Below, in pieces: positions 1 through 13,691 of a stretch of 64,000 nt of DNA (position 1 is its first letter; every line of letters starts with the position of its first letter). The DNA lies in assembly GCF_050948175.1 (NCBI RefSeq), contig NW_027490092.1:3906001-3970000 (forward strand). Direction: 5' to 3'. The stretch comes from Xylocopa sonorina. Taxonomy: Eukaryota > Arthropoda > Insecta > Hymenoptera > Apidae. Below the pieces are notes generated by a model. The model saw nothing but the letters and a program-made list of their open reading frames with translations. It did not search any database and was not told the origin of the DNA. A program made the translations under genes and the position numbers.

Positions 1-3000
1 TGGTAAGATATAATATGATTTGCGAAGTGTTATGTATTCCTCGTCTTCACTTCAAATGAATGTAAATGCAACACTTCTTTGCAAGGAAATAGCGTTTGCA
101 GATGTCTACGTATTGTAACAATAGAGTTCTTATGATTCTTGAAAAGCGATATCGCATCTCATTTCAATGTTTCATGGTAAGATATAATATGATTTGCGAA
201 GTGTTATGTATTCCTCGTCTACACTTCAAATGAATGTGAGTGCGACACTTCCTTGCAAGGAAATAGCGTTTGCAGATGTCTACGTATCGAAGCATTAGAT
301 TTCAAATGCTTCTTAAAACGCGATATCGCATCTCATATCTATGTTTCAAGATAAGATATAATATTCATTGCGGAGTGTTATGCATTCCTCGTCTACACTT
401 CAAATGAATGTAAATGCGACACTTCCTTGCAAGGAAATAGCGTTTGCAGATGTCTGCGTATCGTAGCAGTAGAATTCTAATGCTTCTTAAAACGCGATAT
501 TGCATCTCATATCTATGTTTCATGATAAGATATAATATTCATTGCGAAGTGTTATGCATTCCTCGTCTACGATTCAAATGAATGTAAATGCGACACTTCC
601 TTGCAAGGAAATAGCGTTTGCAGATGTCTACGTATCGAAGCAATAGAGTTCAAATGCTTCTTAAAACGAGATATTGCATCTCATATCTATGTTTCATGAT
701 AAGATATAATATTCATTGCGAAGTGTTATGCATTCCTCGTCTACGATTCAAATGAAAGTAAATGCGACACTTCGTTGCAAGGAAATAGCGATTGCAGATG
801 TCTACGTATCGTAGCAGTAGAGTTCTTATGGTTCTTAAAACGCGATGTCGCATCTCATTTCGATGTTTCACGGTAAGATATAATATGATTTGCGGAGTGT
901 TATGTGTTCCTCGTCTACACTTCAAATGAATGTAAATGCGACACTTCCTTGCAAGGAAATAGCGTTTGCAGATGTCTACGTATCGTAACAGTAGAGTTCT
1001 TATGATTCTTAAAACGCGATATCGCATCTTATTTCAATGTTTCATGGTAAGATATAATATGATTTGCGAAGTGTCATGTATTCCTCGTCTACACTTCAAA
1101 TGAATGTAAATGTGACACTTCCTTCCAAGGAAATAGCGTTTCCAGATGTCTACGTATCGTAGCAATAGAGTTCTTATGATTCTTAAAACGCGATTTCGCA
1201 TCTCATTTCTATGTTTCATGGTAAGATATAATATGATTTGCGAAGTGTTATGTATTCCTCGTCTACACTTCAAATGAATGTGAGTGCGACACTTCCTTGC
1301 AAGGAAATAGCGTTTGCAGATGTCTACGTATCGAAGCAATAGAGTTCAAATGCTTCTTAAAACGCGATATCGCATCTCATTTCTATGTTTCATGGTAAGA
1401 TATAATATGATTTGCGAAGTATCATGTATTCCTCGTCTACACTTCAAATGAATGTAAATGCGACACTTCCATGCAAGGAAATAGCGTTTGCAGATGTCTA
1501 CGTATCGAAGCAATAGAGTTCAAATGCTTCTTAAAACGCGATATCGCACCTCATTTCTATGTTTCATGGTAAGATATAATATGATTTGCGAAGTATCATG
1601 TATTCCTCGTCTACACTTCAAATGAATGTAAATGCGACACTTCCTTGCAAGGAAATAGCGTTTGCAGATGTCTACGTATCGAAGCAATAGAGTTCAAATG
1701 CTTCTTAAAACGAGATATTGCATCTCATATCTATGTGTCATTATAAGATATAATATTCATTGCGAAGTGTTATGCATTCCTCGTCTACGATTCAAATGAA
1801 CGTAAATGCGACACTTCATTGCAAGGAACTAGCGTTTGCAGATGTCTACGTATCGTAGCAATAGAGTTCTTATGATTCTTAAAACGCGATATCGCATCTC
1901 ATTTCTACGTTTCATGGTAAGATATAATATGATTTGCGAAGTGTCATGTATTCCTCGTCTACACTTCAAATGAATGTAAATGCGACACTTCCTTACAAGG
2001 AAATAGCGTTTGCAGATGTCTACGTATCGAAGCAATAGAGTTCAAATGCTTCTTAAAACGAGATATTGCATCTCATATCTATGTTTCATGATAAGATATA
2101 ATATGATTTGCGAAGTGTTATGTATTCCTCGTCTACACTTCAAATGAATGTAAATGCGACACTTCCTTGCAAGGAAATAGCGTTTGCAGATGTCTACGTA
2201 TCGTAGCAATAGAGTTCATATGATTCTTAAAACGCGATATCGCATCTCATTTCTATGTTTCATGGTAAGATATAATATGATTTGCGAAGTGTTATGTATT
2301 CCTCGTCTACACTTCAAATGAATGTAAATGCAACACTTCTTTGCAAGGAAATAGCGTTTGCAGATGTCTACGTATCGAAGCATTAGATTTCAAATGCTTC
2401 TAAAAACGAGATATTGCATCTCATATCTATGTTTCATGATAAGATATAATATGATTTGCGATGTGCCATGTATTCCTCGTCCACGCTTCAAATGAAGGTA
2501 AATGCGACACTTCCTTGCAAGGAAATAGCGTTTGCAGATGTCTACGTATCGTAACAACAGAGTTCATATGATTCTTAAAACGCGATATCGCATCTCATAT
2601 CTATGTTTCAAGATAAGATATAATATTCATTGCGGAGTGTTATGCATTCCTCGTCTACACTTCAAATGAATGTAAATGCGACACTTCCTTGCAAGGAAAT
2701 AGCGTTTGCAGATGTCTACGTATCGTAGCAGTAGAGTTCTTATGGTTCTTAAAACGCGATGTCGCACCTCATTTCGATGTTTCACGGTAAGATATAATAT
2801 GATTTGCGGAGTGTTATGTGTTCCTCGCATACACTTCAAATGAATGCAAACGCGACACTTCCTCGCTAGGAAATAGCGTTTGCAGATGTCTACGTATCGT
2901 AGAAGTAGAGTTCTAATGCTTCTTAAAACGCGATATCGCATCCCATTTCTATGTTTCATGGTAAGATATAATATGATTTGCGAAGTGTTATGTATTCCTC

Positions 3001-6000
3001 GTCTACACATCAAATGAATGTAAATGCGACACTTCCTTGCAAGGAAATAGCGTTTGCAGATGTCTACGTATCGTAGCTTTGGATTTCTGATGCTTCTTAA
3101 AACGCGATATCGCATCTCATTTCTATGTTTCATCGTAAGATATAATATGATTTGCGAAGTGTCATGTATTCCTCGTCCACGCTTCAAATGAATGTAAATG
3201 CGACACTTCCTTGCAACGAAATAGCGTTTGCAGATGTCTGCGTATCGTAGCAGTAGAATTCTAATGCTTCTTAAAACGAGATATTGCATCTCATATCTAT
3301 GTGTCATGATAAGATATAATATTCATTGCGAAGTGTTATGCATTCCTCGTCTACGATTCAAATGAATGTAAATGCGACACTTCCTTCCAAGGTAATAGCG
3401 TTTGCAGATGTCTACGTATCGAAGCAATAGAGTTCAAATGCTTCATAAGACGAGATACTGCATCTCATACCTATGTTTCATGATAAGATATAATATTCAT
3501 TGCGAAGTGTTATGCATTCCTCGTCTACGATTCAAATGAACGTAAATGCGACACTTCCTTCCAAGGAAATAGCGTTTGCAGATGTCTACGTATCGTAAAA
3601 ATAGAGTTCTTATGATTCTTAAAAAGCGATATCGCATCTCATTTCAATGTTTCATGGTAAGATATAATATGATTTGCGAAGTGTTATGTATTCCTCGTCT
3701 ACACTTCAAATGAATGTGAGTGCGACACTTCCTTGCAAGGAAATAGCGTTTGCAGATGTCTACGTATCGAAGCAATAGGGTTCAAATGCTTCTTAAAACG
3801 CGATATCGCATCTCATTTCTATGTTTCATGGTAAGATATAATATGATTTGCGAAGTATCATGTATTCCTCGTTTACACTTCAAATGAATGTAAATGCGAC
3901 ACTTCCTTGCAAGGAAATAGCGTTTGCAGATGTCTACGTATCGAAGCAATAGAGTTCAAATGCTTCTTAAAACGAGATATTGCATCTCATATCTATGTGT
4001 CATGATAAGATATAATATTCATTGCGAAGTGTTATGCATTCCTCGTCTACGATTCAAAGGAATGTAAATGCGACACTTCCTTCCAAGGTAATAGCGTTTG
4101 CAGTTGTCTACGTATCGAAGCAATAGAGTTCAAATGCTTCATAAAACGAGATATTGCATCTCATATCTATGTTTCATGATAAGATATAATATTCATTGCG
4201 AAGTGTTATGCATTCCTCGTCTACGATTCAAATGAACGTAAATGCGACACTTCCTTCCAAGGAAATAGCGTTTGCAGATGTCTACGTATCGTAACAATAG
4301 AGTTCTTATGATTCTTGAAAAGCGATATCGCATCTCATTTCAATGTTTCATGGTAAGATATAATATGATTTGCAAGGTGTTATGTATTCCTCGTCTACAC
4401 TTCAAATGAATGTGAGTGCGACACTTCCTTGCAAGGAAATACCGTTTGCAGATGTCTACGTATCGAAGCAATAGAGTTCAAATGCTTCTTAAAACGCGAT
4501 ATCGCACCTCATTTCTATGTTTCATTGTAAGATATAATATGATTTGCGAAGTATCATGTATTCCTCGTCTACACTTAAATGAATGTAAATGCGACACTTC
4601 CTTGCAAGGAAATAGCGTTTGCAGATGTCTACGTATCGTAGCAATAGAGTTCTTATGATTCTTAAAACGCGATATCGCATCTCATTTCTACGTTTCATGG
4701 TAAGATATAATACGATTTGCGAAGTGTCATGTATTCCTCGTCTACACTTCAAATGAATGTAAATGCGACACTTCCCTGCAAGGAAATAGCGTTTGCAGAT
4801 ATCTACGTATCGTAGCAATAGAGTTCTTATGATTCTTACAACGCGATATCGGATCTCATTTCTATGTTTCATGGTAAGATATAATATGATTTGCGAAGTG
4901 TTATGTATTCCTCGTCTGCACTTCAAATAAATGTAAATGCGACACTTCCTTGCAAGGAAATAGCGTTTGCAGATGTCTACGTATCGTAGCAATAGAGTTC
5001 ATATGATTCTTAAAACGCGATATCGCATCTCATATCTATGTTTCATGATAAGATATAATATTCATTGCGAAGTGTTATGCATTCCTCGTCTACGATTCAA
5101 ATGAACGAAATGCGACACTTCCTTGCAAGGAAATAGCGTTTGCAGATGTCTACGTATCGTAACAATAGAGTTCTAATGCTTCTTAAAACGCGATATCGCA
5201 TCTCATTTCTATGTTTCATGGTAGGATATAATATGATTTGCGAAGTGTCATGTATTCCTCGTCTACACTTCAAATGAATGTAAATGCGACACTTCCTTGC
5301 TAGGAAATAGCGTCTGCAGATGTCCAGGTATCGTAGCAACAGAGTTCTAATGCTTCTTAAGACGCGATATCGCATCTCATTTCTATGTATCATGGTAAGA
5401 TATAGTATGATTGGGGAAGTGTTATGTATTCCTTGTCTACACTTCAAATGAATGTAAATGCGACACTTCCTTGCAAGGAAATAGCGTTTGCAGATGTCTA
5501 CGTATCGAAGCAAGAGAGTTCAAATGTTTCTTTAAACGAGATATTGCATTTCATATCTACGTTTCATGATAAGATATAATATTCATTGCGAAGTGTTATG
5601 CATTCCTCGTCTACGATTCAAATGAACGTAAATGCGACACTTCCTTGCAAGGAAATAGCGTTTGCAGATGTCTACGTGTCGTAACAATAGAGTTCTTATG
5701 ATCTTAAAATGCGATATCGCATCTCATTTCAATGTTTCATGGTAAGATATAATATGATTTGCGAAGTGTTATGTATTCCTCGTCTACACTTCAAATGAAT
5801 GTGAGTGCGACACTTCCTTGCAAGGAAATAGCGTTTGCAAATGTCTACGTATCGAAGCAATAGAGTTCAAATGCTTCTTAAAACGCGATATCGCATCTCA
5901 TTTCTGTGTTTCATGGTAAGATATAATATGATTTGCGAAGTATCATGTATTCCTCGTCTACACTTCAAATGAATGTAAATGCGACACTTCCTTGCAAGGA

Positions 6001-7131
6001 AATAGCGTTTGCAGATGTCTACGTATCGAAGCAATAGAGTTCAAATGCTTCTTAAAACGAGATATTGCATCTCATATCTATGTGTCATGATAAGATATAA
6101 TATTCATTGCGAAGTGTTATGCATTCCTCGTCTACGATTCAAATGAATGTAAATGCGACACTTCCTTCCAAGGTAATAGCGTTTGCAGTTGCCTACGTAT
6201 CGAAGCAATAGTGTTCAAATGCTTCATAAAACGAGATATTGCATCTCATATCTATGTTTCATGATAAGATATAATATTCATAGCGAAGTGTTATGCATTC
6301 CTCGTCTACGATTCAAATGAACGTAAATGCGACACTTCCTTGCAAGGAAATAGCGTTTGCAGATGTCTACGTATTGTAACAATAGAGTTCTTATGATTCT
6401 TGAAAAGCGATATCGCATCTCATTTCAATGTTTCATGGTAAGATATAATATGATTTGTGAAGTGTTATGTATTCCTCGTCTACACTTCAAATGAATGTGA
6501 GTGCGACACTTCCTTGCAAGGAAATAGCGTTTGCAGATGTCTACGTATCGAAGCAATAGAGTTCAAATGCTTCTTAAAACGCGATATCGCACCTCATTTC
6601 TATGTTTCATGGTAAGATATAATATGATTTGCGAAGTATCATGTATTCCTCGTGTACACTTCAAATGAATGTAAATGCGACACTTCCTTGCAAGGAAATA
6701 GCGTTTGCAGATGTCTACGTATCGAAGCAATAGAGTTCAAATGCTTCTTAAAACGAGATATTGCATCTCATATCTATGTGTCATTATAAGATATAATATT
6801 CATTGCGAAGTGTTATGCATTCCTCGTCTACTTTTCAAATGAACGTAAATGCGACACTTCCTTGCAAGGAAATAGCGTTTGCAGATGTCTACGTATCGTA
6901 GCAATAGAGTTCTTATGATTCTTAAAACGCGATATCGCATCTCATTTCTACGTTTCGTGGTAAGATATAATATGATTTGCGAAGTGTTACGTATTCCTCG
7001 TCTACACTTCAAATGAATGTAAATGCGACACTTCCTTGCAAGGAAATAGCGTTTGCAGATGTCTACGTATCGTAGCAATAGAGTTCATATGATTCTTAAA
7101 ACGCGATATCGCATCTCATTTCTATGTTTCA
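1..7131. repeat. 41-monomer HOR unit, copy 1
   Basis: Base 1 corresponds to base 7132, and the sequence then repeats with a 7,131-bp period. 41 x 174 is 7,134. The three missing bases are single-base deletions near 4577 (ACACTTAAATG), 5107 (GAACGAAATG) and 5702 (ATGATCTTAAAATG). Rare variants recur exactly 7,131 bp later, including TAAAAACGAG at 2401, CAACGAAATAG near 3215, GATTTGTGAAG near 6453 and GCAGTTGCC near 6186. The unit's true ends are unknown because the window starts inside it. Confidence 0.93.
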
Positions 7132-10100
7132 TGGTAAGATATAATATGATTTGCGAAGTGTTATGTATTCCTCGTCTTCACTTCAAATGAATGTAAATGC
7201 AACACTTCTTTGCAAGGAAATAGCGTTTGCAGATGTCTACGTATTGTAACAATAGAGTTCTTATGATTCTTGAAAAGCGATATCGCATCTCATTTCAATG
7301 TTTCATGGTAAGATATAATATGATTTGCGAAGTGTTATGTATTCCTCGTCTACACTTCAAATGAATGTGAGTGCGACACTTCCTTGCAAGGAAATAGCGT
7401 TTGCAGATGTCTACGTATCGAAGCATTAGATTTCAAATGCTTCTTAAAACGCGATATCGCATCTCATATCTATGTTTCAAGATAAGATATAATATTCATT
7501 GCGGAGTGTTATGCATTCCTCGTCTACACTTCAAATGAATGTAAATGCGACACTTCCTTGCAAGGAAATAGCGTTTGCAGATGTCTGCGTATCGTAGCAG
7601 TAGAATTCTAATGCTTCTTAAAACGCGATATTGCATCTCATATCTATGTTTCATGATAAGATATAATATTCATTGCGAAGTGTTATGCATTCCTCGTCTA
7701 CGATTCAAATGAATGTAAATGCGACACTTCCTTGCAAGGAAATAGCGTTTGCAGATGTCTACGTATCGAAGCAATAGAGTTCAAATGCTTCTTAAAACGA
7801 GATATTGCATCTCATATCTATGTTTCATGATAAGATATAATATTCATTGCGAAGTGTTATGCATTCCTCGTCTACGATTCAAATGAAAGTAAATGCGACA
7901 CTTCGTTGCAAGGAAATAGCGATTGCAGATGTCTACGTATCGTAGCAGTAGAGTTCTTATGGTTCTTAAAACGCGATGTCGCATCTCATTTCGATGTTTC
8001 ACGGTAAGATATAATATGATTTGCGGAGTGTTATGTGTTCCTCGTCTACACTTCAAATGAATGTAAATGCGACACTTCCTTGCAAGGAAATAGCGTTTGC
8101 AGATGTCTACGTATCGTAACAGTAGAGTTCTTATGATTCTTAAAACGCGATATCGCATCTTATTTCAATGTTTCATGGTAAGATATAATATGATTTGCGA
8201 AGTGTCATGTATTCCTCGTCTACACTTCAAATGAATGTAAATGTGACACTTCCTTCCAAGGAAATAGCGTTTCCAGATGTCTACGTATCGTAGCAATAGA
8301 GTTCTTATGATTCTTAAAACGCGATTTCGCATCTCATTTCTATGTTTCATGGTAAGATATAATATGATTTGCGAAGTGTTATGTATTCCTCGTCTACACT
8401 TCAAATGAATGTGAGTGCGACACTTCCTTGCAAGGAAATAGCGTTTGCAGATGTCTACGTATCGAAGCAATAGAGTTCAAATGCTTCTTAAAACGCGATA
8501 TCGCATCTCATTTCTATGTTTCATGGTAAGATATAATATGATTTGCGAAGTATCATGTATTCCTCGTCTACACTTCAAATGAATGTAAATGCGACACTTC
8601 CATGCAAGGAAATAGCGTTTGCAGATGTCTACGTATCGAAGCAATAGAGTTCAAATGCTTCTTAAAACGCGATATCGCACCTCATTTCTATGTTTCATGG
8701 TAAGATATAATATGATTTGCGAAGTATCATGTATTCCTCGTCTACACTTCAAATGAATGTAAATGCGACACTTCCTTGCAAGGAAATAGCGTTTGCAGAT
8801 GTCTACGTATCGAAGCAATAGAGTTCAAATGCTTCTTAAAACGAGATATTGCATCTCATATCTATGTGTCATTATAAGATATAATATTCATTGCGAAGTG
8901 TTATGCATTCCTCGTCTACGATTCAAATGAACGTAAATGCGACACTTCATTGCAAGGAACTAGCGTTTGCAGATGTCTACGTATCGTAGCAATAGAGTTC
9001 TTATGATTCTTAAAACGCGATATCGCATCTCATTTCTACGTTTCATGGTAAGATATAATATGATTTGCGAAGTGTCATGTATTCCTCGTCTACACTTCAA
9101 ATGAATGTAAATGCGACACTTCCTTACAAGGAAATAGCGTTTGCAGATGTCTACGTATCGAAGCAATAGAGTTCAAATGCTTCTTAAAACGAGATATTGC
9201 ATCTCATATCTATGTTTCATGATAAGATATAATATGATTTGCGAAGTGTTATGTATTCCTCGTCTACACTTCAAATGAATGTAAATGCGACACTTCCTTG
9301 CAAGGAAATAGCGTTTGCAGATGTCTACGTATCGTAGCAATAGAGTTCATATGATTCTTAAAACGCGATATCGCATCTCATTTCTATGTTTCATGGTAAG
9401 ATATAATATGATTTGCGAAGTGTTATGTATTCCTCGTCTACACTTCAAATGAATGTAAATGCAACACTTCTTTGCAAGGAAATAGCGTTTGCAGATGTCT
9501 ACGTATCGAAGCATTAGATTTCAAATGCTTCTAAAAACGAGATATTGCATCTCATATCTATGTTTCATGATAAGATATAATATGATTTGCGATGTGCCAT
9601 GTATTCCTCGTCCACGCTTCAAATGAAGGTAAATGCGACACTTCCTTGCAAGGAAATAGCGTTTGCAGATGTCTACGTATCGTAACAACAGAGTTCATAT
9701 GATTCTTAAAACGCGATATCGCATCTCATATCTATGTTTCAAGATAAGATATAATATTCATTGCGGAGTGTTATGCATTCCTCGTCTACACTTCAAATGA
9801 ATGTAAATGCGACACTTCCTTGCAAGGAAATAGCGTTTGCAGATGTCTACGTATCGTAGCAGTAGAGTTCTTATGGTTCTTAAAACGCGATGTCGCACCT
9901 CATTTCGATGTTTCACGGTAAGATATAATATGATTTGCGGAGTGTTATGTGTTCCTCGCATACACTTCAAATGAATGCAAACGCGACACTTCCTCGCTAG
10001 GAAATAGCGTTTGCAGATGTCTACGTATCGTAGAAGTAGAGTTCTAATGCTTCTTAAAACGCGATATCGCATCCCATTTCTATGTTTCATGGTAAGATAT

Positions 10101-13100
10101 AATATGATTTGCGAAGTGTTATGTATTCCTCGTCTACACATCAAATGAATGTAAATGCGACACTTCCTTGCAAGGAAATAGCGTTTGCAGATGTCTACGT
10201 ATCGTAGCTTTGGATTTCTGATGCTTCTTAAAACGCGATATCGCATCTCATTTCTATGTTTCATCGTAAGATATAATATGATTTGCGAAGTGTCATGTAT
10301 TCCTCGTCCACGCTTCAAATGAATGTAAATGCGACACTTCCTTGCAACGAAATAGCGTTTGCAGATGTCTGCGTATCGTAGCAGTAGAATTCTAATGCTT
10401 CTTAAAACGAGATATTGCATCTCATATCTATGTGTCATGATAAGATATAATATTCATTGCGAAGTGTTATGCATTCCTCGTCTACGATTCAAATGAATGT
10501 AAATGCGACACTTCCTTCCAAGGTAATAGCGTTTGCAGATGTCTACGTATCGAAGCAATAGAGTTCAAATGCTTCATAAGACGAGATACTGCATCTCATA
10601 CCTATGTTTCATGATAAGATATAATATTCATTGCGAAGTGTTATGCATTCCTCGTCTACGATTCAAATGAACGTAAATGCGACACTTCCTTCCAAGGAAA
10701 TAGCGTTTGCAGATGTCTACGTATCGTAAAAATAGAGTTCTTATGATTCTTAAAAAGCGATATCGCATCTCATTTCAATGTTTCATGGTAAGATATAATA
10801 TGATTTGCGAAGTGTTATGTATTCCTCGTCTACACTTCAAATGAATGTGAGTGCGACACTTCCTTGCAAGGAAATAGCGTTTGCAGATGTCTACGTATCG
10901 AAGCAATAGGGTTCAAATGCTTCTTAAAACGCGATATCGCATCTCATTTCTATGTTTCATGGTAAGATATAATATGATTTGCGAAGTATCATGTATTCCT
11001 CGTTTACACTTCAAATGAATGTAAATGCGACACTTCCTTGCAAGGAAATAGCGTTTGCAGATGTCTACGTATCGAAGCAATAGAGTTCAAATGCTTCTTA
11101 AAACGAGATATTGCATCTCATATCTATGTGTCATGATAAGATATAATATTCATTGCGAAGTGTTATGCATTCCTCGTCTACGATTCAAAGGAATGTAAAT
11201 GCGACACTTCCTTCCAAGGTAATAGCGTTTGCAGTTGTCTACGTATCGAAGCAATAGAGTTCAAATGCTTCATAAAACGAGATATTGCATCTCATATCTA
11301 TGTTTCATGATAAGATATAATATTCATTGCGAAGTGTTATGCATTCCTCGTCTACGATTCAAATGAACGTAAATGCGACACTTCCTTCCAAGGAAATAGC
11401 GTTTGCAGATGTCTACGTATCGTAACAATAGAGTTCTTATGATTCTTGAAAAGCGATATCGCATCTCATTTCAATGTTTCATGGTAAGATATAATATGAT
11501 TTGCAAGGTGTTATGTATTCCTCGTCTACACTTCAAATGAATGTGAGTGCGACACTTCCTTGCAAGGAAATACCGTTTGCAGATGTCTACGTATCGAAGC
11601 AATAGAGTTCAAATGCTTCTTAAAACGCGATATCGCACCTCATTTCTATGTTTCATTGTAAGATATAATATGATTTGCGAAGTATCATGTATTCCTCGTC
11701 TACACTTAAATGAATGTAAATGCGACACTTCCTTGCAAGGAAATAGCGTTTGCAGATGTCTACGTATCGTAGCAATAGAGTTCTTATGATTCTTAAAACG
11801 CGATATCGCATCTCATTTCTACGTTTCATGGTAAGATATAATACGATTTGCGAAGTGTCATGTATTCCTCGTCTACACTTCAAATGAATGTAAATGCGAC
11901 ACTTCCCTGCAAGGAAATAGCGTTTGCAGATATCTACGTATCGTAGCAATAGAGTTCTTATGATTCTTACAACGCGATATCGGATCTCATTTCTATGTTT
12001 CATGGTAAGATATAATATGATTTGCGAAGTGTTATGTATTCCTCGTCTGCACTTCAAATAAATGTAAATGCGACACTTCCTTGCAAGGAAATAGCGTTTG
12101 CAGATGTCTACGTATCGTAGCAATAGAGTTCATATGATTCTTAAAACGCGATATCGCATCTCATATCTATGTTTCATGATAAGATATAATATTCATTGCG
12201 AAGTGTTATGCATTCCTCGTCTACGATTCAAATGAACGAAATGCGACACTTCCTTGCAAGGAAATAGCGTTTGCAGATGTCTACGTATCGTAACAATAGA
12301 GTTCTAATGCTTCTTAAAACGCGATATCGCATCTCATTTCTATGTTTCATGGTAGGATATAATATGATTTGCGAAGTGTCATGTATTCCTCGTCTACACT
12401 TCAAATGAATGTAAATGCGACACTTCCTTGCTAGGAAATAGCGTCTGCAGATGTCCAGGTATCGTAGCAACAGAGTTCTAATGCTTCTTAAGACGCGATA
12501 TCGCATCTCATTTCTATGTATCATGGTAAGATATAGTATGATTGGGGAAGTGTTATGTATTCCTTGTCTACACTTCAAATGAATGTAAATGCGACACTTC
12601 CTTGCAAGGAAATAGCGTTTGCAGATGTCTACGTATCGAAGCAAGAGAGTTCAAATGTTTCTTTAAACGAGATATTGCATTTCATATCTACGTTTCATGA
12701 TAAGATATAATATTCATTGCGAAGTGTTATGCATTCCTCGTCTACGATTCAAATGAACGTAAATGCGACACTTCCTTGCAAGGAAATAGCGTTTGCAGAT
12801 GTCTACGTGTCGTAACAATAGAGTTCTTATGATCTTAAAATGCGATATCGCATCTCATTTCAATGTTTCATGGTAAGATATAATATGATTTGCGAAGTGT
12901 TATGTATTCCTCGTCTACACTTCAAATGAATGTGAGTGCGACACTTCCTTGCAAGGAAATAGCGTTTGCAAATGTCTACGTATCGAAGCAATAGAGTTCA
13001 AATGCTTCTTAAAACGCGATATCGCATCTCATTTCTGTGTTTCATGGTAAGATATAATATGATTTGCGAAGTATCATGTATTCCTCGTCTACACTTCAAA

Positions 13101-13691
13101 TGAATGTAAATGCGACACTTCCTTGCAAGGAAATAGCGTTTGCAGATGTCTACGTATCGAAGCAATAGAGTTCAAATGCTTCTTAAAACGAGATATTGCA
13201 TCTCATATCTATGTGTCATGATAAGATATAATATTCATTGCGAAGTGTTATGCATTCCTCGTCTACGATTCAAATGAATGTAAATGCGACACTTCCTTCC
13301 AAGGTAATAGCGTTTGCAGTTGCCTACGTATCGAAGCAATAGTGTTCAAATGCTTCATAAAACGAGATATTGCATCTCATATCTATGTTTCATGATAAGA
13401 TATAATATTCATAGCGAAGTGTTATGCATTCCTCGTCTACGATTCAAATGAACGTAAATGCGACACTTCCTTGCAAGGAAATAGCGTTTGCAGATGTCTA
13501 CGTATTGTAACAATAGAGTTCTTATGATTCTTGAAAAGCGATATCGCATCTCATTTCAATGTTTCATGGTAAGATATAATATGATTTGTGAAGTGTTATG
13601 TATTCCTCGTCTACACTTCAAATGAATGTGAGTGCGACACTTCCTTGCAAGGAAATAGCGTTTGCAGATGTCTACGTATCGAAGCAATAGA
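7132..13691. repeat. 41-monomer HOR unit, copy 2 (incomplete)
   Basis: This copy matches 1-6560 with no difference at any point I compared, including all three 1-base deletions (near 11708, 12238 and 12833). The first difference is at 13692, where the sequence jumps from unit position 6561 back to unit position 300. The copy therefore lacks the last 570 or so bases. Such near-perfect identity means very recent amplification, active homogenisation or an assembly duplication. Confidence 0.92.
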
